NCBI GenBank assembly: GCA_050251555.1
Contig: JBFWMN010000007.1
Location: 1-47,999 of the forward strand
Reading direction: 5' to 3'
Source: UBA2137 sp050251555
GTDB lineage: Bacteria > Pseudomonadota > Alphaproteobacteria > Micavibrionales > Micavibrionaceae
Length of the DNA: 47,999 nt
Part shown: positions 8,439 to 16,979 of the stretch, in pieces
How positions within the stretch are numbered: position 1 is the stretch's first letter
Layout of the letters: each line of letters begins with the position of its first letter
Translations under genes and position numbers: made by a program
Notes under the pieces: model-generated
Database searches by the model: none
The model's input: only the letters and a program-made list of their open reading frames with translations
Told to the model about the DNA's origin: nothing

Positions 8439-10197
8439 TTCCCGCCTCCGTTTCCGAAACTCTCAGCATGTCGGCATTGGCGGCTTCCGTGCGCATACGT
8501 GTAATCAGACCGACCATTGCCGCCATGTTTCTGTTTTCGCGTTGTAGTGAAGAATCCAGCATCGTCAGGAACATGCTCTCCGAAGAAGCATTCATGGCAT
8601 TGCGTTGTTCCAGTGCTGCGCGATTAGCGATCAAATCTTCTGTAAGGGGTTCGGGTGCAGTGCCTGATAGGGCCAAAAGGCGCAAATATTCAACCGGACT
8701 GACATTGTCGGGCTGCGTCAAATTCTCCAGTGCTGTTTGCGGCATGCCGGAGTTCAGCAATGTTGTCTGCAGATTTTGCGATATTGGCTCCCCTGAAGGG
8801 CTGCTTACAGCAAGAGCGTTTGATAAAGAATCGACGGTCAACCCATTAAATTCATTGATGTTTTGAACCATGCCACGATATCCCAAAACTTCGGGCAAAC
8901 CGGCTTGGGCTTGTGAAAATGTTGCGGGAGAGACCATATTTGTGGCGTTTTGGATGAAAGCCGCCATCGTGTCGGCATCCCCTGAACGTGCAGCAAGATC
9001 AAAGCTGATATCTGCCGAAGCCGAAATCGTGGCGCACGTCGGCCCAACCAGCCCGCCAAACTCGCTTGGATTGCAATAACGTCTTTGCATTTCTGCCAAT
9101 GTATCAAGGCTCTGGTTGATTGCCCCGCGTGAAGACGGTGCGCCGGGCATTCCCTGCATATTAGCGTTAACGGTATTGAACAGTGAGCGCCCGCGTTCGC
9201 GAGTACCGTAAACAACTTGCGGCAAATTGTCTCTGTTGTCAGAGGCGCGACACAACCCGTCAAGATCGGATGTCTCAATCGCGATGGCTGCCGTGCCGGC
9301 ATTCACCGTATCGGTTGTTTTGGCAGTGGCAACCGCATCTGCCGTGGTGGCTGCCTTTGTGGCGATTTCACCTTCACCGCTGTTCCACTGGTCGGTCATG
9401 GCTCGCAGGGCTTTTTCCATGTCCTTTTTGGTCAGATCCTCAAGCATCCAGTCCTGAAGTTCGTGGCGTTTCTCTCGGAAATGCGTTTCGATGGTATGGA
9501 TGGTTTTTGCGTGGTGCCTCGGTCCGCAAATAGATGTCATCGGCTGGCAGTGGGCTGTTAAACCCGCCTGAATCGCCGCTTCAGGTAAAATGATGGGTTG
9601 TTCGCCACTGAGCACGCCGCCTAACCCACCAAGACCGCTTAAGCCTGCCAGATTACCTAGATTTTCAAGGCCGGGGATTTGTGGCAGATTTTGTGCAATC
9701 CCTGAGAGATTACCGAGGCCGCCTAAGTTTTGAATACCTAAACCAGCCAGCATATTAGGGTCGATATTGATGTTACCAATCCCCAGATCATTCAGGCTCA
9801 GATTGGAGGGAAGTCCCAGCCCGAGATTGGAAAGACCCAAATTGGACAGGCTGCTGCCCAGCCCGATGGCGCTTTGCAATTGCGGTGACATTTGCCCCAA
9901 AGGAATATTGCCGACAATCTGTGAGAGCTGTGAGCCGGTGAGATTGCCGATAGACACATTGCTGATGGCTTGCGTGACTTGCGCATTCGTGAGAGCTGAG
10001 CTCACCGATCCGCCTGCGCCGCCAAGAGACCCGACAAGGTCCGAAACCCCGCCTGTTTGCGTTGTGCTTGTAGCGGCAGGTGCTGCCGCAGCCGCTGTGG
10101 TCAGTGTTACCAAAAGAAGAGAAACCCCCGCCAGAAGGCAGCCGACCCGTGCGCTGATCGGCAAAAATGTGCGTATGAAAAAAGGGCCTTTCGGCAT
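8431..10197 (-). CDS. Exported LRAMT-motif protein with NLG-type repeats, paralog 1 of 4
   Basis: First gene of the inverted four-gene block, 588 residues. A long signal (hydrophobic 19-38) ends in an Ala run. Residues ~50-110 are Gly/Ser/Gln-rich. Residues ~111-196 are an irregular short repeat built on N-L-G-(L/G/N), which may fold as a beta-roll or solenoid and is absent from the other three paralogs. The family core follows: a helical HELQDWMLEDL region, LRAMTDQ at 264-270, the acidic IETSDLDGLC segment, then CNPSEFGGLVG. The C-terminal ~120 residues are helical. I recognise no family. The repeat region is the most likely place for binding or surface display, but this is inference. Confidence 0.76.
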   Translation of the reverse strand: MPKGPFFIRTFLPISARVGCLLAGVSLLLVTLTTAAAAAPAATSTTQTGGVSDLVGSLGGAGGSVSSALTNAQVTQAISNVSIGNLTGSQLSQIVGNIPLGQMSPQLQSAIGLGSSLSNLGLSNLGLGLPSNLSLNDLGIGNINIDPNMLAGLGIQNLGGLGNLSGIAQNLPQIPGLENLGNLAGLSGLGGLGGVLSGEQPIILPEAAIQAGLTAHCQPMTSICGPRHHAKTIHTIETHFREKRHELQDWMLEDLTKKDMEKALRAMTDQWNSGEGEIATKAATTADAVATAKTTDTVNAGTAAIAIETSDLDGLCRASDNRDNLPQVVYGTRERGRSLFNTVNANMQGMPGAPSSRGAINQSLDTLAEMQRRYCNPSEFGGLVGPTCATISASADISFDLAARSGDADTMAAFIQNATNMVSPATFSQAQAGLPEVLGYRGMVQNINEFNGLTVDSLSNALAVSSPSGEPISQNLQTTLLNSGMPQTALENLTQPDNVSPVEYLRLLALSGTAPEPLTEDLIANRAALEQRNAMNASSESMFLTMLDSSLQRENRNMAAMVGLITRMRTEAANADMLRVSETEAGSE

Positions 10198-10250
10198 TAG
10201 GCAGGCTCTCGCTTTGTTAAAAGTTGACCTCGCATAGTGTATTCGAAGTT

Positions 10251-10281
10251 ATTTTAGCATGATAGGGGTCATCGCCGTCAA
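10251..10281 (-). promoter_or_regulatory. Candidate promoter of the four-paralog operon
   Basis: On the minus strand a TTGACG (-35, bases 10281-10276) is followed 19 bp later by TAAAAT (-10, 10256-10251). The predicted start would lie about 45 nt before the first paralog. The spacing is longer than ideal, so this is tentative. The 272-bp interval to dotI must also hold the plus-strand promoter for dotI onward; TTGATT near 10397 with TATGGC 17 bp later is a weak possibility. Confidence 0.35.
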
Positions 10282-10469
10282 AAAAATTTCTCAAGGCTTT
10301 CTTTCACTTAGACCTTTTTTGACCAGCACGAAACTCTTGTAAGGCCAGCGCGTCCGCGATAGAGTATTTGCGTTATGCCGTGTTCGCGACATACACTTGA
10401 TTATGTGTAGACCAATTGATATGGCCGATCTCGACTCTTTCACGTTAAAGTTTGCAAACAGATAACCGC

Positions 10470-11243
10470 ATGAGCGACCAGAATACTTCAAGACCTCCGG
10501 AAGCCCCGGATGCGCCCCTTAAACGCTTGGGTAAGAAAAAAGTCCTGCCCGGCATGGCCCGTATGGCAGGTGCGCAAGCCGCGCAATCTCCGGAAGAGGG
10601 TGAAAAGGATTCCCCCTTAAAGGGTTTGGCTTCGGTCATTGTCCGCAATGATTTTTACCGTGACGGCTATCGCGCCTTGCGGGCTGTTGCCGCCTTGCAG
10701 GCCGCCATCATTCTCGTGTTGATTCTTCTTTTCTTTATTGTGATCAATTCGACGGATAAGGAATATGTGTACTTTGCAACGACCGAAGACGGCCGCCTTG
10801 TGCCGATGTTGCCTTTGTCCGAGCCGAATTTGAGTACACCTGCTCTGACATCATGGGTGGCTCAGGCCGCAACCGAGACAATGACATTCGGTTTTCATGA
10901 TTACAGAAAGCGCCTTCAGGAGGCTTCCCGTCACTTTACGCGCCAAGGCTGGGCCAGCTTTACACAAGCGCTTCAAACCTCCGGTATTATTGAGACGGTT
11001 GAGGCGAATAAACAGGTTGTAACCGCGGCGCCGACATCGGCACCCATCATTGTTTCGGAAGGAATCGTGAACGGACGCTATCAGTGGCAGGTTGAATTGC
11101 CGCTCAATGTCACCTACCGCGCCGGATCGCAGACGCGTGCGGACAATCTTTTGGTCCGTCTTGTGGTTGTGCGCGTTCCCAAACTGGAAAGCCCGAACGG
11201 TGTCGGGATCGAGCAATGGATCGCAACGGCAGGCGGCGGCTAA
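10470..11243 (+). CDS. dotI: DotI/IcmL-family inner-membrane protein
   Basis: DotI (IcmL, TraM of R64) is a bitopic inner-membrane protein whose periplasmic domain forms a ring similar to VirB8. The 257-residue product has a basic/Pro-rich cytoplasmic segment, the conserved RNDFYRDGYR motif (about 59-68), one transmembrane helix at about 73-94, and a periplasmic domain (about 100-255) with the LTSWV..A....FGFHDYR and YRAGSQTRADNLLV..VVVRVP stretches diagnostic of IcmL. The ATG at 10470 is preferred over an upstream in-frame TTG at 10452. It opens the second plus-strand block and faces the first paralog gene divergently. Confidence 0.92.
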   Translation: MSDQNTSRPPEAPDAPLKRLGKKKVLPGMARMAGAQAAQSPEEGEKDSPLKGLASVIVRNDFYRDGYRALRAVAALQAAIILVLILLFFIVINSTDKEYVYFATTEDGRLVPMLPLSEPNLSTPALTSWVAQAATETMTFGFHDYRKRLQEASRHFTRQGWASFTQALQTSGIIETVEANKQVVTAAPTSAPIIVSEGIVNGRYQWQVELPLNVTYRAGSQTRADNLLVRLVVVRVPKLESPNGVGIEQWIATAGGG

Positions 11244-11361
11244 GACAGGAATTTCGTGAAAGACGTTCAATTTGAAAGGCTTGGACAAAAAGACTTCTAA
11301 AGCACCCCCTCTATGGCTATGATGCCTTGCTTTAAAAAGTCAGCGGTAACCGGATAATAGA

Positions 11362-12600
11362 ATGAGTTCAAAACAAAATATAATGGCCCATACAGCCGCC
11401 CGCCCCATCTTCCTGTGCTTCGCGCTCGCGTTGTGTCTGGCGGCTACGCCTGTTTCGGCGCAAAGCGATACTGTAGCTGTTGTTGATCCGGCCTCCGCCC
11501 CCGAAGCGCCTTCGCAAGAAACAATGGATGCGCCGAGCGCCGATGCTGGCGCCAATCAGGCTATGGAGTCAACAAATGACCTTAAAGCCGTACTGATGCA
11601 AATGACGGGTGAGACGGAAACGCCTGCCGCTCCTGCTGCCAATACGGTTGCCCCGCCTGTGCCGGGGACTGGCGGTATGCAGGTTATTCCTGCGCCCCAA
11701 CCTCAGCAAGGCGCTGTCGCAACAACCAATGAGCCGGGCATGATGATGCCTGTCGATTCATCAATGGTTGAAGGTGAGAAATCATCCGAAGAAAAACAGG
11801 CGGAATTGCGTGATGAGGCATTTGATGCCTCTGTGACAGGCCTTTTGCCGATGAAGCCTGATGAAATCCGCCGTTTTCTGAAAACATATGACGACACGCA
11901 AGAAGTTGTGCAAAAGCCGATCTATGCTGAGCCGACACCCGTCAGCTCTCTGGAAACCGTGCCCCTGGAACCTGGTGCCGCACCTTTGGCGGTTTTGACT
12001 TCTGTCGGTTTTGTGACCACTGTGACCTTTGTCGATCTGACGGGTGAACCATGGCCGATTCGCGATATGGGTTGGGCGGGCGATTTTGAAATTCTTCAGC
12101 CTGAGCAAAAGGGCAACATTCTGCGCATCACGCCTCTGACTGAATTTGCTCACGGGAACATTTCCGTGCGTCTTGTCGGTTTGAAAGCCCCTGTCATTTT
12201 GACGCTGAAAACCGACCGCGAGCAGGTTCAATACCGTCTTGATTTACGTATTCCTGATTACGGCCCTGCTGGTGCGCCGCCTGCCATTGATACGAAAATC
12301 TCGACCAAAGCCGGTAAAAAAGAGCTGACCAGTGTTCTTGAGGGCGTGCCCCCAAGTGATGCTGAGCATCTGATTGTGTCGGGCACGGATTCGCGTTCGA
12401 CCGCCTACAGCTATAATGGTCTGACCTATTTCCGTACTCCTTTGAAACTCCTATCTCCCGCCTGGAGCGCTTCGGTCAGTTCGGCTGACGGGATGACGGT
12501 TTACGAGCTTGAAGATGCGCCTGTTCTCCTTCTCTCTGATAATGGTAAGATGGTACGGGCATACGTGAAACAAAAAGAAGAGCCGAAGAATGACTTCTGA
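11362..12600 (+). CDS. dotH: DotH/IcmK-family outer-membrane core protein
   Basis: DotH (IcmK, TraN of R64) is exported and, helped by DotC and DotD, forms the outer-membrane part of the core complex with DotG. The 412-residue product has a signal peptide (about 15-33, site VSA-Q; a nearby ATG at 11383 could also serve as start), a long Ala/Pro/Met-rich linker (about 34-150) and a conserved C-terminal region (about 155-405) with the P..V..LE..P, GFVTTVTFVDLTGEPWPI and GLTYFRTP segments typical of IcmK. It is somewhat longer than Legionella DotH, mostly in the linker. It lies 118 bp after dotI and overlaps dotG by 11 bp. Confidence 0.92.
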   Translation: MSSKQNIMAHTAARPIFLCFALALCLAATPVSAQSDTVAVVDPASAPEAPSQETMDAPSADAGANQAMESTNDLKAVLMQMTGETETPAAPAANTVAPPVPGTGGMQVIPAPQPQQGAVATTNEPGMMMPVDSSMVEGEKSSEEKQAELRDEAFDASVTGLLPMKPDEIRRFLKTYDDTQEVVQKPIYAEPTPVSSLETVPLEPGAAPLAVLTSVGFVTTVTFVDLTGEPWPIRDMGWAGDFEILQPEQKGNILRITPLTEFAHGNISVRLVGLKAPVILTLKTDREQVQYRLDLRIPDYGPAGAPPAIDTKISTKAGKKELTSVLEGVPPSDAEHLIVSGTDSRSTAYSYNGLTYFRTPLKLLSPAWSASVSSADGMTVYELEDAPVLLLSDNGKMVRAYVKQKEEPKNDF

Positions 12601-14182
12601 TCCGCAAGATAATGCCGAAGACCAATTTGACGTGGATGATGCCGCATTCGACGATGCGATGGATTCAGATTTTGATTCGTTCGAGACCGAAACAGGCGGC
12701 TCGTCGCAAAGCCCGTTGGTCAAGCTTGGCATTATTGGCGGGATTGTCGTCGTCATTATCGGTGCGATTTTTATTTTCGGCGGATCATCGGAACCTGTGA
12801 ACCCTTCAGTTGTAGGGGGTGCGCGGACCGATTTGCGTGAGCCTGTCGGAACTGCCGAGCTGGACCCGTCCATGCAGGAAGCTTTGCAGGAACTGAATGA
12901 TCAGCAGCAAGCCCAAGCGGAAGACACGGGTACAAGCTTCTTGCCAACGCCTATCGACACATCCCGTGACCGTATGGAGGCCCAGCCTCTGGAGGCAGCA
13001 CAGGAAGACCCGCTGGATAAATGGCGCGAGATTCAGGAACAACAACAGGCGCAAATTGTCGCCCAACAGCAGACAGTGCAGCCGATGCAGCAAGGCCCGA
13101 GCCCAGAGGAGCAGGCCCGCGCGCAAGCTTTGAACGATCTGGCGCAAGCCATGTCGAAACAAATGTCCGAAATTATCGGCAGCCGCCAGATTAAAAATCT
13201 GAGCACGATGACAGTCACCTCGTTTGACAATAGCGGTATGCCAGTCGATGCCAATAAAGAGACAGGGTTAAGTTACGGGGGCATGATGGGCGCGGACGGT
13301 TATCCGATGCCGATGCAACAAACCGTGACGCAGCTTCTGCCCGCAGGTACGGTTGAATACGGACAGATGCTGATTGAAGCTAATTCCGATATTAATGGCC
13401 CTGTTCTTGCACAAATTGTTACGGGTCCTTTTGCGGGTGGTCGTGTGATCGGTTCTTTCAGTCGTGAAGACGAATATCTGGTCATTAAATTCAATACGGT
13501 TGTCTCCGAAGGGATCAGCTACTCGATTGATGCCGTGGCTGTCGATCCCGACAATAATCTGACAGGTATGGCAACGGATGTTGACCGTCGTTACTGGGAA
13601 CGTGTGATCTTGCCTGCCGCCGCCCGCTTTATTGAAGGGATGGGTTCGGCGATTGCGGATTCAGGCAGCACGACTGTGACGGTTTCGGGCGATACGGTTG
13701 TCGAGCAAGGTAACGATCTCGATACCCGCGAAGAACTCTATAAAGGGGTTGAGGAAGCCGCCCAACAAATGGGCGATGTTTTGGAACAGGAAGGTAATGA
13801 AACGGAGATTCAGGTGCGCGTGCGTGCCGGAACACCAGTCGGTATCCTGTTCCTGAAACCTGTCTTCGACAACAGCGCCAATACGGGTCTGGTCGATCAG
13901 AATCAGGGTGGCTTCTACAATATGTACGGCACAAATGGTCAGTTCCCTTACATGCCGTATGGCGGTCTACCAACAGGCGCGACAGGAACAACGGGAACAA
14001 CAGGTTACCCCGCAGGTACGGTTACGGGCGGTTACCCGATGCAACAGGGCGCAGGCTATTATCCTTATGGGTTACCGCAGGGAGGATATCCTTATATGCC
14101 GGGTATGCCGAATGTGATCAACAGCCAAAATGTGACACCGACAACAGGGACAACGACGACCACCACTACAACTTCCCAATAG
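12590..14182 (+). CDS. dotG: DotG/IcmE-family VirB10-like core protein with a Gly/Tyr/Pro tail
   Basis: DotG (IcmE, TraO) spans the periplasm and links the inner membrane to the outer-membrane ring. The 530 residues contain a very acidic cytoplasmic N terminus (1-40), one transmembrane helix (about 44-64), a Gln-rich linker (about 95-190) and a TrbI/VirB10-like domain (about 195-425) with the LPAGTVEYGQML, GPVLAQIVTGPF.GGR and RVRAGTPVGILFLKP segments. It lacks the long pentapeptide repeat region of Legionella DotG (about 1,050 aa). Unlike typical homologues it does not end soon after the VirB10-like domain: about 100 extra residues rich in Gly, Tyr, Pro and Thr follow, ending in a run of Thr. 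Confidence 0.93.
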   Translation: MTSDPQDNAEDQFDVDDAAFDDAMDSDFDSFETETGGSSQSPLVKLGIIGGIVVVIIGAIFIFGGSSEPVNPSVVGGARTDLREPVGTAELDPSMQEALQELNDQQQAQAEDTGTSFLPTPIDTSRDRMEAQPLEAAQEDPLDKWREIQEQQQAQIVAQQQTVQPMQQGPSPEEQARAQALNDLAQAMSKQMSEIIGSRQIKNLSTMTVTSFDNSGMPVDANKETGLSYGGMMGADGYPMPMQQTVTQLLPAGTVEYGQMLIEANSDINGPVLAQIVTGPFAGGRVIGSFSREDEYLVIKFNTVVSEGISYSIDAVAVDPDNNLTGMATDVDRRYWERVILPAAARFIEGMGSAIADSGSTTVTVSGDTVVEQGNDLDTREELYKGVEEAAQQMGDVLEQEGNETEIQVRVRAGTPVGILFLKPVFDNSANTGLVDQNQGGFYNMYGTNGQFPYMPYGGLPTGATGTTGTTGYPAGTVTGGYPMQQGAGYYPYGLPQGGYPYMPGMPNVINSQNVTPTTGTTTTTTTTSQ

Positions 14183-14243
14183 TTTTTTAACTTTTTTGGT
14201 GGAAAGTCGTCTTTTCAAAATTCTAGGATCAGGAAGAAAACCC

Positions 14244-15683
14244 ATGAGTGAAACAGGCAAAAACCCCGAAGATGATTTCGACTTCGAAGCCTATGATGAA
14301 ACAGGCGATTTCGAATATGATCCTGATATGGATATGGGCAATGTCGATTTCGATGATCTGCCCAACGAAGAGGCCGGCATGGAGCCTCTTGCCGATGACG
14401 ACATGAATGTCTCAGCAAGTGATCTGCCGAATGATGATGATGGGATTTATGATGCGGATATGAATGCCGCTCCTGCTGCGCCCAAGAAAAAATCGAGCGC
14501 GATTTTCTATCTCGTACTGGCTCTGGTTATTTTGGGCGGCGGTTTCTTTGTCTTCTCGACCTTTATGTCAGGCCCTGCCATCCCGCCACCGACAGCGCCG
14601 ATGCAATCCGATCTCGACATGCAGCAGCAAGCTGCCGATAATCCGAACGGCATGGGAATGCCCTCGCTGAACGATATGGCGAACCAGCAACAGCCTGCAG
14701 ACCCAAATGCCTATCCTTCCGATATGGCCCAGTTGCCAGATGCAAACGGCGTCGTTGTGACGCCTGATACCAACGGAAATGTGGCTCCTGCCGATATGGG
14801 CATGGGCGCTGATCCCATGACAAATAATAACCAGTTTGTACCCAATGATCCTGCTGCCGATCAACTGGCAGCCCAGCAACAGGCTTTACAGGATATGAAT
14901 GCACAGCAGCAGGATATGAACGCAGCGCCCATGGCAGACCCACTTGCTGCCGCAGACACCACAACTGGTGCGCCTTTACCTGTTAATCCCGACCCGATGC
15001 CGCAGACAAATCTGGTAACGGCTGAGAATATCGCCGAGACAGATGCCAATGCGACGATTGCGCCTCCTGCACCCAGTGCGCCGCAATCCGATGCGCAGCT
15101 GAATAACGAAATCTTGAGCGCATTAAACGGCATTCAAGGTGGAATTAGTGAGTTGAGACAAAGCATGAATTCTCTGGAAGTGCGTGTGTCGGCTCTTGAA
15201 AATGCACCCGCACCCGAAGCTGCCGCCCCTGCGCCTGCTGCTTCAGGCAATTCCGCAGAAGTCGCGGTCCTAAAAGGCGATGTGAAATCCATGGAATCGA
15301 AAATCGCCTCGATGCAAGAGGCGATGGCAACACAAACAGCGGCTGTGAAAGAGGCTCTCGCTTTGATGAAAAAGCAAGCTTCCGCACCTGCACCCGCTGC
15401 CGTCAAACCGACACCTGCGCCTACTGCCAAGCCTGCGGCAACGAAAACGGTAACGGCTCCTGCTGCGACACAAACACCGTCTCAGCCGACAAAAGCGGCC
15501 TCTGTTTCATGGAAGTTGCAAGGCGCACAGCCCGGCAAGGCCTGGCTGACCCGCACGAGCGGCGGTGAGCCCGTGACAGTCACAACAGGCGCTTATTTGC
15601 CGGGTCTAGGCCGCGTCAATTTCATCGGACAGCGTGAAGGGCGCTGGATGGTGGAAGGTTCGGAAGGCCGCGTCTCGGAGTAG
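14244..15683 (+). CDS. dotF: DotF/IcmG-family inner-membrane protein, enlarged
   Basis: DotF (IcmG, TraP) is a bitopic inner-membrane protein that associates with the DotG core. The chosen ATG at 14244 has AGGAAG upstream; a GTG at 14196 in the same frame is less likely. The 479-residue product begins with about 75 extremely acidic residues, has one transmembrane helix (about 85-107), a long Met/Gln/Pro/Ala-rich periplasmic region, a coiled coil (about 283-320, LNNEILSALNGI onward), a second helical stretch, and a C-terminal SH3-like domain (about 420-479) with the WKLQGAQPGKAWL motif. Legionella DotF is only about 270 aa, so the linker and acidic tail are expanded. Identification rests on position and architecture. 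Confidence 0.8.
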   Translation: MSETGKNPEDDFDFEAYDETGDFEYDPDMDMGNVDFDDLPNEEAGMEPLADDDMNVSASDLPNDDDGIYDADMNAAPAAPKKKSSAIFYLVLALVILGGGFFVFSTFMSGPAIPPPTAPMQSDLDMQQQAADNPNGMGMPSLNDMANQQQPADPNAYPSDMAQLPDANGVVVTPDTNGNVAPADMGMGADPMTNNNQFVPNDPAADQLAAQQQALQDMNAQQQDMNAAPMADPLAAADTTTGAPLPVNPDPMPQTNLVTAENIAETDANATIAPPAPSAPQSDAQLNNEILSALNGIQGGISELRQSMNSLEVRVSALENAPAPEAAAPAPAASGNSAEVAVLKGDVKSMESKIASMQEAMATQTAAVKEALALMKKQASAPAPAAVKPTPAPTAKPAATKTVTAPAATQTPSQPTKAASVSWKLQGAQPGKAWLTRTSGGEPVTVTTGAYLPGLGRVNFIGQREGRWMVEGSEGRVSE

Positions 15684-15707
15684 GATTTGCCGCGCCACAC
15701 AAAAAAT

Positions 15708-15723
15708 ATCTAAAATTTTAGAT
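15708..15723. promoter_or_regulatory. Perfect 16-bp AT-rich palindrome before dotE, possible operator
   Basis: ATCTAAAATTTTAGAT is a perfect inverted repeat, 25 bp after the dotF stop, in a 174-bp AT-rich gap that is the longest break in the dotI-icmB run apart from normal spacers. It could be an operator for a dimeric regulator. It has no GC-rich stem or long T run, so a terminator is less likely. The rest of the gap shows no convincing sigma-70 promoter. Confidence 0.35.
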
Positions 15724-15857
15724 TAATTCTTTGTAAAGCATTTTCATTCATCCTGATATATGAAGGACTTAAACGACCTAAACATCAAAAGTTTGCGTAA
15801 TATCAAACAAATATGGTGTAATTTAAGTATCAGGAAATTGAAGGGTTTATAGAAGGC

Positions 15858-16955
15858 GTGTTGTTCCCCAAATTGACAAGTATGAAGTCGTTATCAGCGA
15901 AGCAAGTAGCAATGAAGCTCCTTGCTCCGCTGCTTTTTGCAACCGTCGTTTTTTATGATATGCCGGCGCACGCGATTTCTTTGCCGTGCCTGAGCCTGTT
16001 CGGTTTTACTTACTGTCCTCAACTCAATTCATGTAATTCAGGCTTTATTTCGGGCCTTGGCCCCATGCACTCGATGGGTGACGTGATCTGTAATGTGATG
16101 CGCGGCTCCTCAATGGTGCCGACACTTCTTGCAGCCTTGTCCTACCTGTTCGGGATTACGCTTGGAGTCTTCGGGATTTTGAAACTGCGCGAGCATGTCG
16201 AAGATCCTCGTTCGGTACAGATCTGGGAGCCGATCAAACGCTTTGTTGCCGGTGGCGCGTTTTTGGCCCTGCCGATGGTTATTTCGGCCTCTGCAAACCT
16301 CATCACCAATAGCGGCGAGGTTTACGATTCTTCTTCTGTCAAACTGAACAAACTCGGTTTTGGCGGTATTGTCTCCGGCGCACCTTCGGGTAACGGCTTG
16401 GACGGCATGTTGTTCTTCTTCATCATGGATATTTTCAATCCGATGATGAAACTCATCGCCAATTTCGGCTATGTCGCAGGGATTATTCTGGTCATGGTGG
16501 GTATCTCCCGCCTTTTGAAAACCTCGCAAGAGGGCGCTAAAGGCCCTGGCGGTATCGGGACATTGTTCGTGTTCTTTGTTGCGGGTTGCCTCCTTTCGCT
16601 GGATGCCATTCTTGGTGCGGTCGGCGGCAGCTTCTTTAATTCGGATTTCTTCGGCCTCTTTGGTGGCGGGCATGTTGCAGACTTTGCGCTTCTGTCCCAA
16701 AGCACCGGCGATGCCGCAATCGACAACCATATTCTGGCTGTGATCAGCGCGGTTGTCGGCTTTATGATAATTATTGGCACGATCGCCTTTGTTCGTGGTA
16801 TATTCTTATTGCATCAGGTTGCCGATGGTAACCAGCAAGCCTCTCTCATGGCAGCGATGACACACATTATTGGTGGCGCGTTTGCTGTGAATATCGGAAG
16901 CGTGATCAACGCTGTCGAAAGCACCTTCGGTCTAAATGTCGTTCAGTTCATCTAA
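15858..16955 (+). CDS. dotE: DotE/IcmC-family polytopic inner-membrane protein
   Basis: Matches DotE (IcmC, TraQ of R64) by position between dotF and dotP and by architecture. The start is uncertain: GTG 15858, ATG 15882 or ATG 15912 all keep a signal-like hydrophobic stretch ending in AHA-I. After it come several Cys (C-LSLFGFTYC-PQLNSC), then at least four hydrophobic helices. The segment LLAALSYLFGITLGVFGILK with HVEDP and GGAFLALP is repeated in the following gene (dotP), showing common ancestry. At 365 residues it is clearly longer than Legionella IcmC (about 194 aa), mostly by extra C-terminal helices. Role: inner-membrane part of the channel, mechanism unknown. Confidence 0.8.
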   Translation: MLFPKLTSMKSLSAKQVAMKLLAPLLFATVVFYDMPAHAISLPCLSLFGFTYCPQLNSCNSGFISGLGPMHSMGDVICNVMRGSSMVPTLLAALSYLFGITLGVFGILKLREHVEDPRSVQIWEPIKRFVAGGAFLALPMVISASANLITNSGEVYDSSSVKLNKLGFGGIVSGAPSGNGLDGMLFFFIMDIFNPMMKLIANFGYVAGIILVMVGISRLLKTSQEGAKGPGGIGTLFVFFVAGCLLSLDAILGAVGGSFFNSDFFGLFGGGHVADFALLSQSTGDAAIDNHILAVISAVVGFMIIIGTIAFVRGIFLLHQVADGNQQASLMAAMTHIIGGAFAVNIGSVINAVESTFGLNVVQFI

Positions 16956-16967
16956 TTAAGAAAGCAT

Positions 16968-16974
16968 AAGGAGG
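16968..16974 (+). promoter_or_regulatory. Strong ribosome binding site of dotP
   Basis: AAGGAGG lies 5 nt before the ATG of dotP and is a near-consensus Shine-Dalgarno sequence, clearly stronger than those of neighbouring dot/icm genes. It fixes the start at 16980 and suggests that DotP is made in greater amounts than the rest of the operon. Confidence 0.7.
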
Positions 16975-16979
16975 AAAAC

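Noticed and set aside
16110..16730. Long minus-strand ORF opposite dotE
   Set aside because: It is the antisense frame of a well-supported membrane protein; it has no ribosome site or recognisable domain.
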